Source: Syntrophales bacterium
GTDB lineage: Bacteria; Desulfobacterota; Syntrophia; Syntrophales; UBA2210
Length of the DNA stretch: 64,000 bases
Direction of reading: 5' to 3'
Assembly (NCBI GenBank): GCA_023228425.1
Contig: JALOBE010000002.1
Location: forward strand, 62,001-126,000
A model generated the notes under the pieces. It was given only the letters and a program-made list of their open reading frames with translations, did not search any database and was not told where the DNA came from. Below are positions 1 through 7,967 of this stretch, piece after piece. Made by a program: the position numbers and the translations under genes. Numbering within the stretch: position 1 is the first letter of the stretch; each line of letters opens with the position of its first letter.

Positions 1-518
1 CCCAACGTAAGAACCTGTTTGAAGCTGATCAGCCATGATTCGTCCCCGTAGGAACTCATGCCCGTGGGATCCACGTAGATCACCTTTGCAACCTGGGGCA
101 GCATGGCCCTGTTTTCAAGAAGTTTATCCGCCTGTTCCTGGTCCTGGACAACCACGATGCGGGCCTTGACCCGCTCCAGGGTCCGGGCTATTTCAATGCC
201 GACGGCAGAGGTAAAAAGGTTCAGGCTCACACCGCCCAGGGCCTGGGCTCCCAGTTCACTGAAGAGCCACTCCGCGTGGTTGTCCATAACGATACCGAGG
301 TGATCCCCCCTCTCGAATCCCAGGGCCTTCAATCCGTAAGCCACGTGCTTCACGTAGCGGGCATAGTCCTGCCAGGTAAAACTGTTCCAGATGCCGAGAC
401 TTTTTTCACGAATTGCGACGCACTCGGCAGAAAGAGTCTGAGCATGATGGAGCAACACCTGTGGAAGCGTCATAGTTCTCAACAGGTCAAGTTCTTCTGT
501 TGCCATTCTCCTGATCAT
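1..518 (-). CDS. AMP-forming acyl-CoA synthetase, N-terminal part (cut by window edge)
   Basis: The minus strand reads open from an ATG at 518 to the window edge, giving about 172 residues. The translation has the N-terminal pattern of long-chain acyl-CoA ligases: a short helix (LPQVLLHHAQ), the segment SFTWQDYARYVKHVAYGLKALGF, and then GDHLGIVMDNHAEWLFSELG and AQALGGVSLNLF, typical of the substrate-domain start of the ANL superfamily. The adenylation motifs lie beyond the edge. The start at 518 has AAAGG seven bases upstream; an internal ATG at 506 has its only AGGAG too close. It is the third gene of a minus-strand run behind a LIV-type binding protein and ABC ATPase. That suggests uptake and CoA activation of a carboxylate (aromatic, branched or fatty acid); the substrate cannot be read. 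Confidence 0.85.
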   Translation of the reverse strand, partial: MIRRMATEELDLLRTMTLPQVLLHHAQTLSAECVAIREKSLGIWNSFTWQDYARYVKHVAYGLKALGFERGDHLGIVMDNHAEWLFSELGAQALGGVSLNLFTSAVGIEIARTLERVKARIVVVQDQEQADKLLENRAMLPQVAKVIYVDPTGMSSYGDESWLISFKQVLTL

Positions 519-589
519 CGCTGTGCCTTTTCAGTGCGTCACGGTGTAATAAATGTTGGGCCGCGGCCGGTTCCGTTCCGGCAGAGTCC

Positions 590-1417
590 TTACTCCAGGT
601 CAATTTTATCGCCGAGATAGGCCCGTATAACCTCGGTGTTTTCCTGTATCTCCTCGGGGCTTCCCTCGGCCAGCTTCCTGCCGAAATTAAGTGCCACCAC
701 CCGGTCGGACAAGGACATGACCACCGACATGTCATGCTCGACCAGTATCATAGTCTGCTTCCAGGACCGGCTCAGCTCGGCAAGAAACCGTACCATGTCC
801 TCCTTCTCTTCCAGATTCATTCCCGCGAAGGGTTCGTCCAGGACCAGCAGCCTCGGTTCCAGAGCAAGGGCCCTTCCCAACTCGACCCGTTTCCTCAACC
901 CGTAGGGAAGAGACCCCACCAACTGCTTTCTGATGGGTTGCATTTCGAGAAAATCGATAATTTCTTCCACAATTTCATGGTTCCTGATCTCTTCCCTACG
1001 GACGGAAGGCAGGAAAAGACAGGCACCCGCAAAACTGTAGCTGCCGTGGAGATGCCGGGCCATGAGCATGTTGGAAATGACAGACATGCCCGTAAAAAGC
1101 TCGATGTTCTGAAATGTCCTGCCGATACCCTTTTCAACGAGATGGTGCGAGGAATAGCCGGTCACATCCTCTCCGTTGAACCGGATTGTCCCTTTCTGGG
1201 GATGGTAGTATCCGGTGAGGCAGTTTAAAAGGCTCGTCTTCCCCGCTCCGTTCGGTCCTATGACCGCCAGCAGCTCTCCCGTGGAAAGTTCGAGAGAGAC
1301 GTCGTTCAAGGCCATGACGCCGCCGAAGGAGAGGGAAAGATTTTCAACGGCCAGTTCCGCCGCGACCGTCCCGGCCTTTCCCTCAAATATGCGTGGCTGT
1401 CCCCGGAGCGACTTCAT
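590..1417 (-). CDS. livG: Branched-chain amino acid type ABC transporter ATP-binding protein (LivG-like)
   Basis: This 275-residue ABC ATPase powers a high-affinity LIV/HAAT-family importer at the inner membrane face. Walker A (GPNGAGKT) is near residues 54-61, the ABC signature is the divergent LPYGLRKRVELGRALA usual in LivG proteins, and Walker B is LLVLDEPFAGM, followed by the H-loop VEHDMSVV. The ATG at 1417 overlaps the stop of the upstream binding protein as ATGA, which supports translational coupling and this start. The LivH/LivM permeases and LivF are not in the window and probably lie past position 1. With an acyl-CoA ligase next, the cargo may be an organic acid rather than leucine; that is inference. 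Confidence 0.93.
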   Translation of the reverse strand: MKSLRGQPRIFEGKAGTVAAELAVENLSLSFGGVMALNDVSLELSTGELLAVIGPNGAGKTSLLNCLTGYYHPQKGTIRFNGEDVTGYSSHHLVEKGIGRTFQNIELFTGMSVISNMLMARHLHGSYSFAGACLFLPSVRREEIRNHEIVEEIIDFLEMQPIRKQLVGSLPYGLRKRVELGRALALEPRLLVLDEPFAGMNLEEKEDMVRFLAELSRSWKQTMILVEHDMSVVMSLSDRVVALNFGRKLAEGSPEEIQENTEVIRAYLGDKIDLE

Positions 1418-2616
1418 GGCTGCCGGATGATTTCCAGACTGTCTTTCCCGGGAACGAAGAAGGACGTCAGAGGGAGAAACGACCCGTCTTCGTTAACCTG
1501 AACGATGCGCGCCGTAAAGGATCCTTCATGATTGGTCGAAGAATAGCTCACGTCAGGCAACAGACCGCCGAAGGATTCCCCGTCAAAGGACTCCATGGCC
1601 GCGTTGATGCTTTCCCGCGTTATTGCTCCCGCCTGCTCGCCTGCCCGGATGAAGGCGCGTTCCATGATCATGGCCACGGCAACACCTTCCCAGTAGGAAG
1701 CGTCGAAAGACGTAACCGTCCCGTATCGTTCCCGGAGCTCCTCCATAAGGGCCATGCCCTCCGAGCCGTCTTCCGGGACACCGCCGGGGAACTGGATCCG
1801 CAGCCGGTCACGGATAAGGCCCTTGCCCATAGTGAAGAAGTCGGGATCCGTTGACGTCCAGGTACCGAAGAAGGGAGGGGTATAGCCCAGGCGGTCGGCG
1901 TCTCGAAGGGCTGTGATGATCGCCGCCGGCAGCATCTGGATGAACACATACTCGGCGCCGCTCCGCTTGAGTCGCAGGAGTTCCGTGGTCACGTCCACCG
2001 TCTGGGGAGGAAAGTCTTCTATGCTGACAATGTCGATGCCGGTCCGGGCGGCATATTCCCTGCTCGGTTCGTGGATCGATTTTCCGTAGGCGTTGTTATA
2101 GGTCAGAAGGCCGACCTTAGGGGCATCGGGGCCCGCATGGATCGCCTTGATGTAGTCGAGTATCGCGTAACAGTCAAGGCGGTAGCTTCCGAAGGGGAGA
2201 TACATGTAATCAACGGGTTCTTCGAGGATTTCCCAACCCGTGGAATAGTTGATTGTGGGAATCTTGTAGCGCTGGATAATCGGTTTCGCCGCCATTCCCT
2301 CGCCGGCACCCCAAGTGGCGATCATGTCGACGTTGTCCCTGACGGCAAAGCGCCTGACGGCGGAGACGGATTCCTGTACTCGATACATGGAATCGACGAG
2401 GATCATCTCAATCTTCCGTCCATGAACACCTCCCTTTGTTTCATTGATATAATTGAAATAGTCCTGTTGACCCTTGGCGTGAAACTGCCCGAAGGTCGAA
2501 GCGGGTCCTGTCAGGTTGATCGCCGCTCCCACACGGATCGGATCCGACGCCGAAAGAGGGGCCACGCCCCCCAGGACCATCAGTATAACCATGACCGCCA
2601 TCACTGATCGTTTCAT
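1414..2616 (-). CDS. Periplasmic substrate-binding protein of LIV-type ABC transporter
   Basis: A 400-residue Peripla_BP_6 (LivJ/LivK-type) protein. Residues 1-24 form a signal peptide (MKRSVMAVMVILMVLGGV, cleavage after LSA). The mature part begins with PIRVGAAINLTGPASTFGQ, the typical first beta strand and ligand loop of this family, and continues with GVHGRKIEMILVDSMY and a C-terminal Rossmann-like lobe. It captures the ligand in the periplasm and delivers it to the LivH/LivM permease. GGAGGGAAGGA lies just before the ATG at 2616. It is first in the operon with the ATPase and acyl-CoA ligase. The ligand is unknown; related proteins in anaerobes bind amino acids, aromatic acids or short-chain amides. 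Confidence 0.92.
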   Translation of the reverse strand: MKRSVMAVMVILMVLGGVAPLSASDPIRVGAAINLTGPASTFGQFHAKGQQDYFNYINETKGGVHGRKIEMILVDSMYRVQESVSAVRRFAVRDNVDMIATWGAGEGMAAKPIIQRYKIPTINYSTGWEILEEPVDYMYLPFGSYRLDCYAILDYIKAIHAGPDAPKVGLLTYNNAYGKSIHEPSREYAARTGIDIVSIEDFPPQTVDVTTELLRLKRSGAEYVFIQMLPAAIITALRDADRLGYTPPFFGTWTSTDPDFFTMGKGLIRDRLRIQFPGGVPEDGSEGMALMEELRERYGTVTSFDASYWEGVAVAMIMERAFIRAGEQAGAITRESINAAMESFDGESFGGLLPDVSYSSTNHEGSFTARIVQVNEDGSFLPLTSFFVPGKDSLEIIRQP

Positions 2617-2684
2617 GTTCCTTCCCTCCTGAATGGGCCCCTTAAAAAAAAGGGCCTGGTTGTCACGCGCTTGCCATGGCCCAC

Positions 2685-2728
2685 AAAAAAAAGCCGCGGG
2701 AAGCGTTTCTTGGGGCTGCCCGCGGCTT
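2685..2728 (-). terminator. Rho-independent terminator or leader attenuator between hflC and the transporter operon
   Basis: On the minus strand a perfect 10-bp stem (AAGCCGCGGG pairing with CCCGCGGCTT, loop 18 nt, 2691-2728) is followed by a run of eight T. It lies about 180 nt downstream of the hflC stop and about 75 nt before the binding-protein start. It can terminate hflK-hflC transcription. Because a promoter-like sequence lies upstream of it (2869-2898), it may also sit in the leader of the transporter mRNA. Confidence 0.8.
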
Positions 2729-2868
2729 ATACGATGTCAGATTCTACAAGCCCGACCGGCAGACCTCCCCGTTAAAGCCGAAAAAGCCGAAAAAGATGAA
2801 CGCCGTCGAGTTTGATTGGTTGTCCAGTATCATGGTGTGTACCGCCCTTACAGTATAGCGATGGTGGG

Positions 2869-2898
2869 TTCATACCCGATCACGCCTGTGTTTGTCAA
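2869..2898 (-). promoter_or_regulatory. Candidate sigma-70 promoter upstream of the transporter operon
   Basis: On the minus strand TTGACA (2893-2898) is followed after 18 nt by TATGAA (2869-2874). It lies just after the hflC stop codon and points at the LIV-type operon. A transcript started here would cross the terminator-like hairpin at 2691-2728 before reaching the first gene. Confidence 0.4.
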
Positions 2899-2906
2899 GA
2901 AAAAAC

Positions 2907-3755
2907 TTACCGCAGGTACCTGAAAAACGGCACGTCCGGTGTTACAATCAGCTTTGTCCGATCCTTCATGGTCTTCTTGTAGGCTTCAAGGCTTCTGAAG
3001 TAGGAGAAAAATGCCGGGTCCTGCAGATAGGCCTCCGCATAGATCCTGATCGCCTCGGCGTCACCTTCTCCCCGCAATGTTTCCGCTCTCCTGTAAGCTT
3101 CTGCAAGTATGACCGCTTTTTCCATGTCCGCCTGGGTGGTGATTTTCTTAGACTCCTCTTCCCCCTCGGACCTGTATTGTCGGGCTTCCCGTTCACGCTC
3201 GGCCCTCATGCGTTCGAACACATGCTTCTCGTTCTGTTCCGCCAGGTCGGCCCTCTTGATCCTGACGTCTACCACTTCTATGCCGTACACCTTGGCCCGC
3301 TCCGCCGCTATGCGGGTCACCCCCTCCATGACGGAGCTCCGGGTTGTCGACACGATATCCGATAGATCGTGCAATCCCAGCTCCACCCGAAGCTGGGCGT
3401 ATACGATGTCGTCAAGGCGCGACCGCGCGCCCGTCTCGTTTCTCACCGATTTATAAAATATGAGCGGGTCTTCTATTCTCCATTTGGTGAAATTGTCCAC
3501 AACCAGATTCTTCTTGTCCCGTGTCAGAACCTCCGTGGGGCTCGCGTCGTACTGAAGAATTCGACTTTCAAAATAGACCACTTCCTGCACGAAGGGAACC
3601 TTGAAATGAAGGCCCGGTCCATAGGAGTGAGGGCGGGGCCTGCCCAGCTGGATGACAATCGCCTGCTGCGTCTGGTCCACCGTGAAAAGGCCGAAGGAAA
3701 GGAAACCAGCCAGGAGAATGCCGACAATGGCGATAAGGGAGGCCTTCATGTTCAT
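2907..3755 (-). CDS. hflC: HflC, SPFH-family membrane protease modulator
   Basis: This 282-residue protein has one N-terminal membrane anchor (about residues 5-22) followed by an SPFH/prohibitin domain (QQAIVIQLGRPRPHSYGPGLHFKVPF) and a long charged coiled-coil stretch with EREREARQYRSEGEEESKKI. HflC pairs with HflK to form a large periplasm-facing cage around the FtsH protease. The ATG at 3755 overlaps the hflK stop (ATGA), so the pair is translationally coupled. The length fits the family (E. coli HflC is slightly longer). A terminator-like hairpin follows. Confidence 0.95.
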   Translation of the reverse strand: MNMKASLIAIVGILLAGFLSFGLFTVDQTQQAIVIQLGRPRPHSYGPGLHFKVPFVQEVVYFESRILQYDASPTEVLTRDKKNLVVDNFTKWRIEDPLIFYKSVRNETGARSRLDDIVYAQLRVELGLHDLSDIVSTTRSSVMEGVTRIAAERAKVYGIEVVDVRIKRADLAEQNEKHVFERMRAEREREARQYRSEGEEESKKITTQADMEKAVILAEAYRRAETLRGEGDAEAIRIYAEAYLQDPAFFSYFRSLEAYKKTMKDRTKLIVTPDVPFFRYLR

Positions 3756-4792
3756 GGCACTTCCCCTTCCGGCGCCGGCGAGCCCGGGAAACCGGACTCC
3801 AGGGACAGGTGCGGCAGGAGATTGGCGCCGACGGCCCCCTCGAGGATGATCTTTTCCATGGATGGAAGAATCTCTTCCATCGTTTCTATGTACAGACGTT
3901 CCCGGGTCACTTCCGGCGCACTCGCGTACTGGGCGAGAATCTGTGTGAACCGGCTCGCTTCACCCCGGGCTCTGATGATGCGGGCCTCCTTGTAGCCGAT
4001 GGCCTCGTTGACGATTTCAGAAGCCATGCCTTTAGCCCTCGGCAGGAGTTCGTTTCGGTACCCGTGGGCCTGGTTGATCATTCTCGCCCGGTCCTCCCGG
4101 GCGCTCGCCACGTCCCGGAAAGCCTCCATGACCATGACGGGCGGATGGACGTCCTGCAGTTCAACCGCCACGATCAGGATGCCCGACCGATACATGTCGA
4201 GAATATCCTGCAGGATCGTCATGGCGTCCTGCTGAATCCTGAACTTGCCTATCGTCAGGATGTCATCGATATCGTTGTCTCCCACGACCTGGCGCATGGC
4301 CGCCTCGGCCGCATCTTTTACCGTTTTATCCTGTTGGGTTACGTTGAAGAGGTAGTCCCCGGGATCCTTGATCCTGTACTGAACAATAAAGGTCAGGTCC
4401 ACGATGTTCTCGGCCCGTGTCAGCATGAGGCTTTCACCGGGAATGCTCTGACCGGTCGGTCTGAAGCCGATTTCAATGCGGCGCACGGAGGTTACCGAGG
4501 GGGTAAGGACTGTTTCAATGGGCCGGGGAAGATGGTAGTGAGGACCCGGTGCCGTGATTCGGACGGCCTTGCCGAATCGCTTCACCTGGCCCACCTCGTC
4601 GGGTTTTACAAAGTACACGCCCGACAGAAGCCAGAGAACCACAAAAATCCCGGCAAGGTAAGGAACAAGTCCGTATTTCCCCAGACTGAAGGATCCGAAA
4701 GGAGTGGATTTCCTGATCTTTTCCAGCAGCTTTTTCAGATCCGACGACTGCCGTCCGCCCCAGGGATCATCTCCCTGATTCTTCCATGCCAT
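3752..4792 (-). CDS. hflK: HflK, SPFH-family membrane protease modulator
   Basis: The open frame extends to 4903, but the start at 4792 gives the family N-terminus (MAWKNQGDDPWGG) and has GGGGAGG seven bases upstream; this yields 346 residues. A glycine/arginine-rich head precedes a transmembrane helix at about 42-60 and then the SPFH domain (VKPDEVGQVKRFGK onward). It ends in an acidic/proline tail. HflK and HflC form the membrane complex that regulates FtsH access to membrane substrates. It is divergent from the phosphomannomutase gene. Confidence 0.95.
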   Translation of the reverse strand: MAWKNQGDDPWGGRQSSDLKKLLEKIRKSTPFGSFSLGKYGLVPYLAGIFVVLWLLSGVYFVKPDEVGQVKRFGKAVRITAPGPHYHLPRPIETVLTPSVTSVRRIEIGFRPTGQSIPGESLMLTRAENIVDLTFIVQYRIKDPGDYLFNVTQQDKTVKDAAEAAMRQVVGDNDIDDILTIGKFRIQQDAMTILQDILDMYRSGILIVAVELQDVHPPVMVMEAFRDVASAREDRARMINQAHGYRNELLPRAKGMASEIVNEAIGYKEARIIRARGEASRFTQILAQYASAPEVTRERLYIETMEEILPSMEKIILEGAVGANLLPHLSLESGFPGSPAPEGEVP

Positions 4793-5026
4793 AGGTGTCC
4801 CTCCCCGCTGTTTGTACCGTAGTATTGGTGTTGAAATCGAGATGTGTCCGACAAGCAGCGTCACAAGGAAGGCTTTGTTATCACGGGGCGAAAGCACTGT
4901 CAATCAATAGCTCCCCCGGCCCGGCAGAACCGGAATCTTGCTGTCCCGCCGTCGATCTTGATTGTCAGGGCTCGCTCTCTATGGTATGTAAACGCTTACT
5001 TCTGCGGCAGCGTTAAGGAACAGTCC

Positions 5027-6397
5027 ATGAATCCGGAAGTGTTTCGAGAATATGATGTGCGCGGCATCGTCGGGAAAGACCTGACGGACGATTTTGTCAT
5101 TGACCTTGGAAGGGCAATCGGCACCCACAGCCGCGAAAAGGGTGTGCGTACCATGGCCCTGGGCCGCGATACCCGCCTTTCCTCGCAGGCCTATCACGGG
5201 CTGATGATGAGAGGGCTCGCTTCAACGGGAATCGACGTCATCGATATCGGCCTTTGCGCCTCGCCCATGCTGTACTTTTCCATACGTCACCTTGGGACTG
5301 ACGGAGGCGTCATGGTGACGGGAAGCCATAATCCCCCTGATTTCAATGGCTTCAAGATCTGCGTTGGGCCTGACACCATTTACGGAGAGGAAATTCAGAG
5401 GCTCAGGGTCATCATGGAACGAGAAGCTTACCTGTCAGGATCGGGAACGACGATGGAATGCTCCGTGACAGAGGCTTACCAGGACTACATCTGCAACAAC
5501 GTTACGGTCCCCTCAACCCTCTCCATCGCCGTCGACGGCGGTAACGGCGTGGGAGGTCATTTCGGGATACCCGTCTTCGAACGCCTGGGTTGCTCGGTGA
5601 CGCAATTATACTGTGACATGGACGGAAACTTCCCCAATCACTTTCCCGACCCCACGGTGGAGGAAAATCTGGCAGACCTGATCCGGGTGGTACGGGACAA
5701 CCGACTTCACATGGGCATCGCTTTCGATGGTGACGCCGACAGAATAGGCGTCATCTCCGAAAACGGCAGGATCATCTGGGGTGACGAACTGCTCCTGCTC
5801 TTCTCACGCTTTATTCTGAAAGAACATCCCGGCGCCGTCATTATCGGCGAAGTGAAGTGTTCCCAGAAACTCTACGATGACATTGAACGGCGGGGCGGCC
5901 GGGGCATCATGTGGAAGGCGGGCCACTCCCTCATCAAGGGAAAAATGAAGGAAGAAAAGGCGCTCCTGGCAGGCGAGATGAGCGGCCACATCTTTTTTGC
6001 CGACCGATACTTCGGCTTCGACGACGCCATCTACGCCGCCGCCCGTCTCCTCGAAATCGTTTCCACAAGCGGTTCGGGACTGGACGACCTTCTCGCGGAC
6101 ATTCCGAAAAGCTTTACCACGCCTGAAATACGGGTAGATTGTCCCGATTCCCTGAAATTCGAAGTTGTCGAGCGAGTGACCGATCATTTCAGACACCGCT
6201 ATGACATCATAGATATCGACGGTGTCCGGGTCCGCTTCGACGGTGGATGGGGCCTCGTCAGGGCTTCGAACACGCAGCCCGTCCTGGTCATGCGCTTTGA
6301 AGCGTTTAGTGAACGGCGACTGAGTGAAATCCGCTCCCTCGTGGAGACGGTCGTCAGTGACGCGCTGCGGCAATCCGGCGGATCGGCCATGACCTAG
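5027..6397 (+). CDS. Phosphomannomutase/phosphoglucomutase (AlgC/ManB type)
   Basis: A 456-residue alpha-D-phosphohexomutase that interconverts hexose 6- and 1-phosphates, supplying Man-1-P or Glc-1-P for sugar nucleotides. The start at 5027 (MNPEVFREYDVRGI) has AAGGAA upstream; the longer open frame has no RBS. Visible motifs are the phosphoserine loop MVTGSHNPPDFNGF, the Mg-binding loop DGDADR, the sugar-binding loop GEMSGH and the C-terminal phosphate-binding segment RASNTQP. The length matches Pseudomonas AlgC-type PMM/PGM. It is followed after about 110 nt by a GpgS-like glycosyltransferase, so the product may feed compatible-solute or glycan synthesis. Confidence 0.95.
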   Translation: MNPEVFREYDVRGIVGKDLTDDFVIDLGRAIGTHSREKGVRTMALGRDTRLSSQAYHGLMMRGLASTGIDVIDIGLCASPMLYFSIRHLGTDGGVMVTGSHNPPDFNGFKICVGPDTIYGEEIQRLRVIMEREAYLSGSGTTMECSVTEAYQDYICNNVTVPSTLSIAVDGGNGVGGHFGIPVFERLGCSVTQLYCDMDGNFPNHFPDPTVEENLADLIRVVRDNRLHMGIAFDGDADRIGVISENGRIIWGDELLLLFSRFILKEHPGAVIIGEVKCSQKLYDDIERRGGRGIMWKAGHSLIKGKMKEEKALLAGEMSGHIFFADRYFGFDDAIYAAARLLEIVSTSGSGLDDLLADIPKSFTTPEIRVDCPDSLKFEVVERVTDHFRHRYDIIDIDGVRVRFDGGWGLVRASNTQPVLVMRFEAFSERRLSEIRSLVETVVSDALRQSGGSAMT

Positions 6398-6510
6398 CAC
6401 CGCGCTTTCCGGCACCCCGGACGGCATGAACCGGTGTTCCAGGCGGAGGGTTCCGATCCGAAGGATCAATTGCTACAGGACACGCGAGAAGCACCGAGGA
6501 GGTATTTCTC

Positions 6511-7875
6511 ATGTTCAACGTTTCTCAAAAACACACGAAGCTGACGACGTTTTATCTGTTGGGCACAAAGACAGACGATCTCGTTCCCCAGTTGCGGCGG
6601 AACATGAAACGAAAAAAGCCCGTTCTCGTGGTACCCACGCTGGCAACGGAGTTCACCCTTGACGAGAACAAGCCCGTTTTTCTTCATATCGTCAGACAGC
6701 TGCGCCGGGTTACCTACCTTAACAGGATCATATTCGGCCTCGACCGGGCAACCGATGAGGAGGCCCGGGAACTCGCGGATATCCTGAAAAAGGCCGGAAT
6801 GAAAAACGTCATCATTCAGCACAACGAGGGAGAAGGCTTCACATCCATCTACAAGCAGCTCACGGACGCCGGATTCAATGTGGACCAGCCCGGAAAGGGG
6901 CGTAACATGTTCATGTCCTTCGGCGTCGCCCAGGCCCTGGGAGCCCAGTGCATCGGCGTTATAGACGCGGACATCAAGACCTTTCACCGGCGCCAGGTGG
7001 ACCGCCTGTTCTACCCTGTTCTCGTCAGGGATTATGAATTCTCCAAGGCATTTTACGCCCGCATCAGCGAAGGCCAGTTGTACGGGCGGGTGAAGCGGCT
7101 CCTGGTGGACCCCCTGCTGATCGCCCTGAAAAGGAAATTTTCGGAATTCGGCGACAACAAGTTCATGCGCCTTGCCGACTACCTGCTGGCCTTCAATTAC
7201 CAGACCTCGGGAGAAGTCGCCTTTGACACGAGTCTGCTGAGGCGTATGCACTTCGCCACCAACTGGGGCGTTGAAATGTTCACGCTCATCGAGGTGTATC
7301 GCAAGGCAAACAATATCGCCCAGGTGCAGTTCTCCAGAAAGCCCTTTGATCACAAGCACCAGGACGCTTCCGCGGACGACAGGGAACGGGGGCTCTACAA
7401 GATGGCCATCGACATCGTTACCACCATTTTTTCGTCGCTGGTGGTGGACGAAGGACTCGAACTGTCAGAATATTTCATACAGGACCTGACCATCAGCTAT
7501 CGAAACGTGGCCGAGGAACTGATCAAAAAATACGCAGACAATGCCGCCTTCTCAAATCTTAACTACGACCGCAGGGCCGAGGAGGCCCTGGTGAAAACCA
7601 TCTTTACCGAGGCCATTCTCACGGCCGGCGATTACCTTATATCGCCCTCGCGGGTAACAGACCGGTTCCTGCGCATTCTCCTGAGTGACGACCGTTTCAA
7701 GAAATACCTTACAATGGGGCTTCAAAAAGACATGCTTGCCTTCGAAAGGGATAATCGCTACCAGCTCTTCGAAGTTCCTCAAACGGTTTCATGGGAACGG
7801 ATCGTGACGAAACTCCCCAGAATCCTGATGGATATCGGTGATACGGTCAAGCGCGAACAGAAATTGTATCCATAA
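6511..7875 (+). CDS. GT81-like glycosyltransferase (glucosyl-3-phosphoglycerate synthase type)
   Basis: A 454-residue soluble GT-A fold protein. GKGRN at about 128-132, then the DXD-like metal motif VIDADI at about 150-155, then KRLLVDPLLIAL and GEVAFDTSLLRRMHF with WGVEMFTLIEV follow the order seen in glucosyl-3-phosphoglycerate synthases (GT81). Those enzymes join NDP-glucose to 3-phosphoglycerate. The C-terminal 170 residues are an added helical region. The RBS GAGGAG precedes the ATG. It sits between a hexose-phosphate mutase and a glycerate 2-kinase, consistent with glucosyl- or mannosylglycerate metabolism. The family match is by motif only, and the acceptor could differ. No phosphatase partner (GpgP) is next to it. 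Confidence 0.7.
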   Translation: MFNVSQKHTKLTTFYLLGTKTDDLVPQLRRNMKRKKPVLVVPTLATEFTLDENKPVFLHIVRQLRRVTYLNRIIFGLDRATDEEARELADILKKAGMKNVIIQHNEGEGFTSIYKQLTDAGFNVDQPGKGRNMFMSFGVAQALGAQCIGVIDADIKTFHRRQVDRLFYPVLVRDYEFSKAFYARISEGQLYGRVKRLLVDPLLIALKRKFSEFGDNKFMRLADYLLAFNYQTSGEVAFDTSLLRRMHFATNWGVEMFTLIEVYRKANNIAQVQFSRKPFDHKHQDASADDRERGLYKMAIDIVTTIFSSLVVDEGLELSEYFIQDLTISYRNVAEELIKKYADNAAFSNLNYDRRAEEALVKTIFTEAILTAGDYLISPSRVTDRFLRILLSDDRFKKYLTMGLQKDMLAFERDNRYQLFEVPQTVSWERIVTKLPRILMDIGDTVKREQKLYP

Positions 7876-7967
7876 TTTCGGGACGAGCCGCCCCGGTGTC
7901 CCGCGGCCTGGAGCCCGACGGGCGGTAACGAGGCCTTCGGAGCAGAACCCGTCAGGTAAAGCGCGTG

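Noticed and set aside
2676..2858. 60-codon plus-strand frame with lysine repeats
   Set aside because: It spans the terminator hairpin and has no RBS.
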